Shown here: one piece after another, positions 57,602 through 64,000 of the stretch | Layout of the letters: the number at the start of each line of letters is the position of its first letter | Position numbering within the stretch: the stretch's first letter is position 1 | From: Mycosarcoma maydis | Taxonomy: Eukaryota > Basidiomycota > Ustilaginomycetes > Ustilaginales | Assembly (NCBI RefSeq): GCF_000328475.2 | Contig: NC_026485.1 | Location: 124,001 to 188,000 of the forward strand | Length of the DNA: 64,000 nucleotides | Reading direction: 5' to 3' | Made by a program: the position numbers and the translations under genes | Notes under the pieces: model-generated | What the model was told of the DNA's origin: nothing | Database searches by the model: none | The model's input: only the letters and a program-made list of their open reading frames with translations

Positions 57602-59760
57602 TCACGTGCCGGGCGTAATCGCCAAGTCTGTGGGGCCTTGCCCTAAGGTTGTAACGTGACTCGTCACCCGTGCTCTCGTTTGCGTTGTTTTTGTCTCCCA
57701 CTGTTCTTGTATCTCCCACTGTTGTTGTATCTCCTCCCACTGTTTGGTGAGGAGTCGGGAGAAGAGCGAGAGAGTCATCGGACTCGTCATCTATTTCTTG
57801 ATGCCGCGATGGGGAGTCCCGGCCTCGGATGTCTTTGAGGTCGCCTTCTTGAGGGAATAAGGTTGATCGGTTCATGGAATTCGTCATCTGTGGATTCTGC
57901 TGAAGGAACAAGTTGTTGAGTTGGACTCTCCAGTGAATCACCGCTCTCGGTAGTATCTGCTAATTGCGCTTCCTCTATTGAGGCGAGATGAGGGTAGTTG
58001 GTGGCTCCCACTGGTTGACTGGGTTCTTCGGACGATGGGGAAGTCCTTGGGATGTTCAGCGATGAGCGGACCGGGGCCGGTAATCCTGGCCTCGGGAGAT
58101 TGTTTCCCGTGGTTCCAGTTTCATCATCTGAAAGTTCCTCGAAGGGGGCTTCAGGTTTTCGCCGAATCCGCTCGTTCTCCCGGAAGATGACGTGCCGACT
58201 TGTGAAGATCTGGCCGGTTTCTACGTCCATGAGTCTGTATATGTAAGGGTGGTTATTGCTAACATGTCCCAGGTGTATGCATTCAACAGACTTGGGATCC
58301 AGGGATTTGCGGAGTTCGTCAGGTACGCGTGCCCATGCTTTACACCCAAAGACCCGGAGGCCTTGAAGATCCTGGCGTTTGCCATGCATTCCTTCATGAG
58401 GTGTCTTGGAGGAATCCGTGCTGGTGGCCGACATGTTTCGAAGCTTCAGCCCGTGACTGAAGGCGAATGGCCAGTACTGGGTAGTCAAGTTTGCTTCTTC
58501 TAGCATGCACCGAATATAATCCTTGACAATCTGGTTAGTGCGCTCCACGAGACCGTTGGATTGTGGTGTGAATCTTGGAGTGACCTCTCGTCCTATACCT
58601 CGGTGATTGAGGTAGTTCGAGAACTCTCTGCTCAAGAATTCACCACCATTGTCCGTTCGGACTCGGCAGATACGCTTTCCCAGTTGCGTTTGGGTCCATC
58701 GATCGATGGTTCGGAATGCTTGGAAGGCTGATGACTTATAGATCAGTGCCGCCCCGAAGCAGTATCTCGTGCAATCGTCCACCATGAGTAGGTAATATTT
58801 CTCTTTGGATAAGCCTTCCGGCAGAGGCCCCGCAAGATCCATGTGAACTAGCTCGAGTGGTCGAGTTGTCTTGGGTCCACGGCTCTTGATCGGTGCGTGC
58901 CTATGCTTCGACTTGATGCAGGTTTCGCAGTTGTTCCCGACAGAGGGGCCCGACATAGCCTTTAGGTTCATGCCGTCGGTAAGCGATGCTGTCTTGAGCG
59001 TGGCCTGCATGTGGAGGTGGCCTAGCCGTTGGTGCCAGAGTTTGGCTTGGTCCAAGGCTTTCTCGCTAGTAACGAGTTTGGCTACTGCGGTGGTAGTTCC
59101 TTCCACTAGCAGGTAGTTCACATCTCCACGGCGTTTGCCCCTCAGGGCCAGTCGACCCTTTTTGTCGAAGATTTCGACCGTTTTCTTGGTGAAGTTGATG
59201 CTTCCACCGAGGCGTTGCACCTGTGGTGTAGAGAAGAGATTGTTCCCAAGTCCTGGAACGTGGAGGACATCTTGAAGTGTAATCGACTTCCGCGATCCCT
59301 TCGAGTTACTCATCACCAGTCTGACGTTGCCCATGCCAGCAACCGGAACTCCTCTGTTGTCAGCGACTAATACCTCCTGGACAGGAGATGGTCCGTACGT
59401 CGAGAAGAGGGTCTTGTCGCCGGTCATGTGTCGGCTTGCGCCAGAGTCAATGATCCAGGTTTCATTTTGGGGAGCGACGTTGTCATCGGGTGTGGACACG
59501 TGGAGACACAGATTCATCTCGTCGGAGTCGACTTGTGCCAGGTTTCCCGTCACTTTCTTGGTTTTCTTCTGCTTTTGCTTCTCGGTGCGATCCTTGTGTT
59601 TGGGACCTCCTTCCATGAAGCAGTCTTCGAGGTTATGGTTATCCCTCTTGCAGTTTGTGCAGAATTTGTCTTTGCCCTTTTTGACAGGCTGCGACTGGGC
59701 TTGCATGGGCCCGAGCTGGGTATTGGCGCCGGAAAGACTTTTGCTCGGCTTCTTCAGCCA
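57602..59760 (-). pseudogene. Copia Pol segment: zinc knuckle, protease and integrase
   Basis: The frame open from 59901 to 57787 reads, in family-like form from about 59750: zinc knuckle CTNCKRDNHNLEDC, the aspartic protease motif IIDSGASRHMT near 59455-59425, the pre-integrase HxxxH-type segment LWHQRLGHLH followed by CETCIKSKH, and an integrase core with LVHMDLAGPL, VRTDNGGEFLSREF and NGLVERTNQ (D, D, E). Near 57855 the frame changes once, and the acidic linker (QEIDDESDDSLALLP) continues in another frame to about 57602, where a further change leads to the reverse transcriptase. Gag lies in yet another frame upstream (+1 relative). Confidence 0.9.
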
Positions 59761-60439
59761 TAATCGTGCTGACGGCAATTTCGTAGTCTTCCAGGGCCTT
59801 CTTGTTGGCTGTTTCGTCGGAATCTCCTTCCTTCTGGAAGAAGAGACGAGTGTTGAAGTAGAAGATCTTTCGCCAGACATCGTGCTGGGGACCGAGGCCA
59901 CGCAGAAAGGTTCTCAGTTTGCGAAGTCCGCTAACCGGAGCATCCACGTGGTCAAGTTTCCTGCAGATAGTCTCCAACTTGTAGGAGTAGACGTTGATCT
60001 TGTCGTCTCCTTGGTAGAGGTTCGCCAACTGCGCTTCGAGTGAAGCAATCTGCTGAGCAACGTTCTGCGCGTAGTTCTCGCGAAGTTTCTCCCAGACTTT
60101 TCGAGCAGTAGTTGACGTATCGACCAGGGCTTGTTGGGCGGGTCCAAGGGAGTTGAGGAGTATGCTGCGTGCTTCCACGTCAGCTCGATAGTACTCGGCG
60201 ATATCCTTAGTAGGGAATTTGTTGCCGAGCTTCACTTCCTTAAGGTCTCCCTCACCCAGATGTTCCTCGGGTTTGACGAGTCGTCCCTCGATGATGAACC
60301 ATAAGTTCGCGTTTTTGCACGAAAGGACATTTTGCATCGAGGTCGCCCATTCGAAGTAGTCCTCCGAGGACATCAGCCGTTTGGGTAGTCCAACCCTCAT
60401 AGAGGAGAAGGCAAGGTCTTGATCATTGATTGGGCTCAT
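59639..60439 (-). CDS. Copia Gag (capsid-like) frame
   Basis: A 266-residue frame starting MSPINDQDLAF directly behind the primer-binding site. It shares the UBN2/Gag-type pattern of Copia elements: GLPKRLMSSEDYFEWATSM, NLYQGDDKINVY, GLRKLRTFLRGLGPQHDVW. The true Gag text ends near MAEEAEQKS; the last ~28 codons are an out-of-frame tail overlapping the zinc-knuckle frame. Passing to Pol needs a +1 change somewhere between 59760 and 59700. In the degenerate copy at 48.7-50.1 kb the matching stretch is one base shorter and keeps the frame. Thus either a programmed +1 shift or a one-base mutation is possible. Confidence 0.87.
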   Translation of the reverse strand: MSPINDQDLAFSSMRVGLPKRLMSSEDYFEWATSMQNVLSCKNANLWFIIEGRLVKPEEHLGEGDLKEVKLGNKFPTKDIAEYYRADVEARSILLNSLGPAQQALVDTSTTARKVWEKLRENYAQNVAQQIASLEAQLANLYQGDDKINVYSYKLETICRKLDHVDAPVSGLRKLRTFLRGLGPQHDVWRKIFYFNTRLFFQKEGDSDETANKKALEDYEIAVSTIMAEEAEQKSFRRQYPARAHASPVAACQKGQRQILHKLQEG

Positions 60440-60443
60440 AACC
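60432..60443 (-). other. Primer-binding site for an initiator-tRNA-Met half
   Basis: Directly next to the 5' LTR, the plus strand reads GGGCTCATAACC. This equals the anticodon arm of fungal initiator tRNA-Met (as I know the yeast sequence), so the minus-strand RNA can pair with it. Drosophila copia and yeast Ty5 use the same internal part of tRNAi-Met as primer. The Gag start codon (60439-60437) lies inside this site. Confidence 0.8.
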
Positions 60444-61273
60444 TATTCAATATTCGCGGTGAATCCTTAGCGGGCGCTGGATGATCGAAGTCTCCCTTTC
60501 CTTAGAGAGGCGAGTTGGGACTGAGTAGGGTCGAGAATGGTTTGGGATGTATTTGGATAGTGTGAATTGGACGAGGGACTAACTACAAAGTGTGAGCGTT
60601 CCCTCTGTATTTATGTACATGAGTCGACTGGAGTATCCTACATGAGCTTCTCCCTATACGTCAGCTCCTCATACAACTGACTAGCTGTGGCCACAACTGG
60701 CCAGATGCATGAGTCTGTTCTCCCTCAGGTTCTTCCACTTGGTACGAGTCTGTAGCCAACGGCGTGTTCCCACAGTCGTCCAGCGACTTGTGTGAATCTA
60801 CTCTGGGCTTCTCGCTACCAGCGCTATGTTGTGAAGCGGGGAAACTCTGGCGAGTTACTATACTTGCGCGCGTACCGCGGTCGTACTGCGGGTGCATTGA
60901 GCGCGTGTCGCGCGCGTATGGCGCGCGTACTGCGAGTGTATCGCACGCGTACCGCGGACGTACTGCGGGTGCATTGAGCGCGTGTCGCGCGCGTATGGCG
61001 CGCGTACTGCGAGTGTATCGCACGCGTACCGCGGACGTACCGCTGGTGTACTTGAGTGCGTGTCGCGCGCGTATAGCGCGCGTAGTGAGAGTGTATCGCA
61101 CGCGTACCGCAGACGTACCGCTGGTGTATTGAGTGCGTGTCGCGCGCGTATAGCGCGCGTACTGAGACACCTACTCGTTCCCGTCCGGTCACTCGTGTAT
61201 ACCGGTTAGGTTACTGCAAGGGTTGCATGATTGTGGGCGATCAGACTAAACGCCAATCGTAGATATTCTAACA
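60444..61273 (-). repeat. 5' LTR of the Copia element
   Basis: 830 bp, same ends and same four GC-rich tandem units as the 3' LTR. One base differs between the two copies as far as I could read. Confidence 0.92.
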
Positions 61274-61278
61274 TATAG

Positions 61279-61807
61279 TGTATGTCTCGTGATCTGTCTA
61301 AAAGAGCAGGCCGGTACTCTCCACAATATTCACGACTCAGACTAAGTGACTCACGCTTCTGAAGGCAGTAAGCACCTTTGTGTACAAGTTGAAAATTCTT
61401 AAATCACGATTATCTATGAGCTCTGCTTCGTAATTTTCACCCGTGACTCGCGACTATATTCGCGATTCGTGATTCATTGATTCACTATCGTGTATCACGA
61501 TCATGAATCACGAATATATGCATTTATTCGTGATTTCCAAAATATGTTGAAATTCAGAATTCGTGATTCATGATTGATCGCGTTGGCTGAAACCACTCAA
61601 AAATTTAATGACGAATTTGAGCGAGAGCGTGCAGAGCAAGTCATGAGTGAGTCGTGAGTGAAGGGGATTGTCTGGAGCCATAAAGTATTAGCCGATCTCT
61701 TCTAAACATAAATACATATTTACTCGTGATTCAGATTGACAACATGAGGAATCGTGAATCACGAATCACGAATGCGTTTTTTTTAATCGTGAATATGATG
61801 CAGTCAC
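61279..61807. other. Spacer rich in heptamer words
   Basis: About 530 bp of AT-rich DNA. TTCACGA/TTCGTGA and variants occur at about 61330, 61400, 61470-61515, 61530-61575 and 61740-61795. No gene is supported. Confidence 0.6.
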
Positions 61808-62138
61808 TGTTAGAATATGCCGTTGGTTACAGACTCGTGCCAAGTGATAGAACCTGAGGGAGAACAGACTCACGCATCTGACCAGTTGTGGCCACAGCTA
61901 GTCAGTTGTATGAGCAGGCGACGTATAGGGAGAAGCTCATGTAGGATACTCCAGTCGACTCATGTACATAAATACAGAGGGAACGCTCACACTTTGTAGT
62001 TAGTCCCTTGTCCAATTCACACTATCCAAATACATTCCAAACCATTCTCGACCACTACTCAGTCCCAACTCGCCTCTCTAAGGAAAGGGAGACTTCGATC
62101 ATCTAGCGCCCGCTAAAGATTCACCAAGAATTTGAATA
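61808..62138 (+). mobile_element. Shortened solo LTR (331 bp)
   Basis: Begins TGTTAGAATATG and then jumps to CCGTTGGTTACAGACTCG, which in full LTRs lies hundreds of bases further on; it ends AATTTGAATA. The GC-rich tandem block and most of U3 are missing. The 5-bp flanks (GTCAC and GTCCG) do not match. Confidence 0.85.
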
Positions 62139-63124
62139 GTCCGCTCGTGCTCAGTCACAAGTCATGAGTCAAGAGGAGAGTACGATGGCTCCAATGTTGT
62201 CTGGCTGTTTTGTCTGAGGTAGAGGTGGCGGGGTAAAGTCACGAGTCCACCGGGTTAAAGTAGATGAAGAGGGAGAGGGGAAGTTGTGGTCATGTGGTCG
62301 GTGTCTGATCCATTCACGATTCTCTGGGAACCTCGCGCGAAGCACCGAAGGTAGGTCGCAACCGCCGGAGCGTACCTGGCTTCTTTAGAATCGTGAATCG
62401 TGAATCACTTTGTAAATTGTGAGACGCTGTTTTTTGTTCAGACGGCAAACCTTGCGAACAAACTCGTGACTCCTCTAGCTGCCTTCTTCGAAGGGCAAGG
62501 TTGCGGCAAAGAAGGAGGTACAGACGATCTTCTCGGACCGTGCAAGAATCGCACCTCATGCCTGTCAGTCTTGCCTGGGACTTTACACGTTCCTTTACGT
62601 GTAAGCTAGTGCCTACGTGGCAGGTCTAGCTTTCTGTTTGTATCAGAACGGACACCTGACCACGTTGAAGATGCTTGTGGAGCTTGAGAGAGTCGCCAAC
62701 TTGTAGCCTATGCAGCTTTGAGCTTGGATCCAATTGGTGAAGAGTTCCATGCTTGTTCCAAGGCCTGCATCACCCTTCTGTGAATAACCAGCCGGACGAC
62801 AGCTTCCTCGCGATGGTCTGCCGACACTCTGATTCACAGATTGCATCATCGCCTGCGTTTTGAGCAAAAGAGTCGGCTCGTTCGTTTCCTAGGATACCAC
62901 GATGCCGAGGGACTTAGACTACACCGCGACACGCATGTCAAAATTGTCAATCGTGAATCACGTATTGTTGTATGGCCAATATGTCTTGGTCGCTGCTAGG
63001 CCTGGTACTTTTTCTGGTAACAGCGGCGCGATTGCTGCAGAAGATCGTTTCACCTTCGTTGGCGGCGCCGTGTTGAAGTACTTTACGGATTACAAGCAAT
63101 CACATCCTTCAAAAAAAGAACAAA
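62139..63124. other. Spacer without a supported gene
   Basis: About 1 kb. Heptamer words occur near 62310, 62390-62410 and 62950. Short frames show no recognised motif. Confidence 0.45.
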
Positions 63125-63228
63125 GTCGTCCTCGGAACCACCCCGGCAACCACCCCGGGTGGCTCCCAGGTGGCTTCTCGCAGCAACCACCCCTCGCAGG
63201 TGGCTCCTAGGGTGGCTCCGAGGATGAC
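63125..63228 (+). repeat. Short inverted-repeat element, copy 3
   Basis: Begins GTCGTCCTCGGAACCACCC and ends GGGTGGCTCCGAGGATGAC, a 19-bp inverted repeat with two mismatches. Inside are CCACCCCGGGTGG and similar tracts. It is followed by the shared flank CATCCTCTCAATAGCTCGTC and preceded by A-rich DNA. Confidence 0.82.
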
Positions 63229-63525
63229 CATCCTCTCAATAGCTCGTCGGCCAGTCACGGAATCAGCGCGATAGACCGTAGAGCCAGATCCGACAGCTTT
63301 TGCAAACTCCCATGTCTGGGTGCCGGACCGAGCGAAGCATGAGTAAGCCGCAAGCCCGTCCTTGAGTGGACCGTCAGCATACACGCGTCTGGAGGTGCCT
63401 GACTAGAGCGCAGTATTACTATTGTGAAGCATAATGGAATTGTCCTTGTTCTGTTCGGTCGCCTTGCTAAGTACGGACAGGTGGGGTGGAGACTTGACAC
63501 TGCGACTAGTGATGCCAGATTGGCA

Positions 63526-63905
63526 CTACTCTGGCCAGTGATTCATCCAGAGATCCAGGGACTCTGCCTTTCCGGTTGGAAGTGCTAGGTCGACTGGGAG
63601 GGGCATTGCTTCAAAGCTGAGAGTATCTGTGGAGGTAGAGCGGAAGCAGCCTGTCCTCAAGGAAGCTGATCTTTGCAGGGCGGGCAAAGGTTGCAAAAGG
63701 TGCCTGCGAAACTTGTGCCAGTACCACAGATGACGCATGCCTAAGCGACGATTCCAACGGTAGACAGCCTCTGCCATCGGTAATTGAAGACGCTGGCGCG
63801 ATTGCAACAAGTCGTGAGTCAGGACCCCTCCGAGTGCTTGGATGGCTGTAGCGCAGGTCTCGTTGATATGCATCACCCATGCAAGATTCTCGGTGAAGAT
63901 GACAC
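63526..63905 (-). pseudogene. Possible fragment of a non-LTR retrotransposon
   Basis: A minus-strand frame, open from an in-frame stop near 63920 down to 63526, reads QELGVIFTENLAWVMHINET, then HDLLQSRQRLQLPMAEAVY and WNRRLGMRHLW. The pattern LGVxFTxxLxWxxHI is like the segment behind the reverse transcriptase of fungal LINE elements, but the match is short and no catalytic motif is present. I see no gene in the last 95 bases of the window. Confidence 0.3.
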
Positions 63906-64000
63906 CTAGTTCTTGACTTTATGAGCCCGGCTTAGCCGGAGGCCTACTAGCTCAATGTCGCCCAAGCTCACCGGCCTCCTGGTTGAGGAGAAGATCAGAC

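Larger units (their letters stand above)
54469..61273 (-). mobile_element. Ty1/Copia LTR retrotransposon, 6805 bp, target duplication TATAG
   Basis: On the minus strand the order is 5' LTR (61273-60444), primer-binding site, gag, zinc knuckle, protease, integrase, reverse transcriptase, RNase H, polypurine tract (GAGTGGGAG beside 55299), 3' LTR (55298-54469). The integrase-before-RT order defines the Copia superfamily. TATAG at 54464-54468 and 61274-61278 is the 5-bp target duplication. The LTRs have equal length (830 bp), and I find one difference (GGACAAGGG at 54595 against GGACGAGGG at 60570), which points to a very recent insertion. Coding frames nevertheless change about five times (see the parts). 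The element probably cannot make its own full Pol protein as the sequence stands. Confidence 0.93.

Overview
This is nuclear DNA of a basidiomycete fungus, most probably a smut (Ustilaginomycotina). That placement is an inference. It rests on compact genes with few short GT-AG introns (about 76-150 bp, one of 423 bp), a White-collar-1 photoreceptor that lacks the GATA finger of ascomycete WC-1, a Chs4/Skt5-type Sel1 protein, fungal Erg6, and long intergenic regions full of one short word, TTCACGA or TTCGTGA. No rRNA, tRNA, CRISPR or bacterial features were seen.

Layout. 1-47.4 kb is a host gene region: the 3' end of an AT-hook protein (1-573, +); an Emi1-like twin-CX9C protein (+); ornithine aminotransferase (-); Drs1/DDX27 ribosome-biogenesis helicase (+); eIF2B-alpha/Gcn3 (-, one intron); a five-exon C2H2 transcription factor with an 18-nt microexon (-); a gene-poor 4.5-kb stretch; a NUDT15-like Nudix hydrolase (-); a Chs4/Skt5-like Sel1 protein with a CaaX end (+); Atp10 (-); a large serine-rich membrane-anchored orphan (-); a Gfo/Idh/MocA oxidoreductase (-); a Prx5/Ahp1-type peroxiredoxin (+); an RNPS1-like RRM protein (+); Fip1 with a 50-Gln run (-); the WC-1 LOV/PAS photoreceptor (+); Mog1 (-, three exons); Erg6 (+, three exons); and dihydrofolate reductase (-, two exons). 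Each gene has its own promoter region and there is no operon-like logic. The products are mostly core functions: translation initiation, ribosome assembly, mRNA 3' processing, nuclear transport, sterol and folate metabolism, arginine catabolism and cell-wall synthesis.

48-64 kb is a transposon-rich block. It holds a broken Copia gag copy with an internal duplication, a nearly complete Ty1/Copia element (54,469-61,273, minus strand) with 830-bp LTRs that differ at one base I could find and a 5-bp target duplication (TATAG), a solo LTR with its own duplication (ACTTT), shortened and inverted LTR pieces, three copies of a short inverted-repeat element of about 104 bp, and possible LINE fragments.

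The most unusual signal is the dispersed 7-bp repeat. It occurs singly, in small clusters and as a 12-copy array, in both orientations. I saw clusters only outside recognised exons. Aligned LTR copies look like 'empty' and 'filled' sites, which suggests the word is spreading through non-coding DNA.
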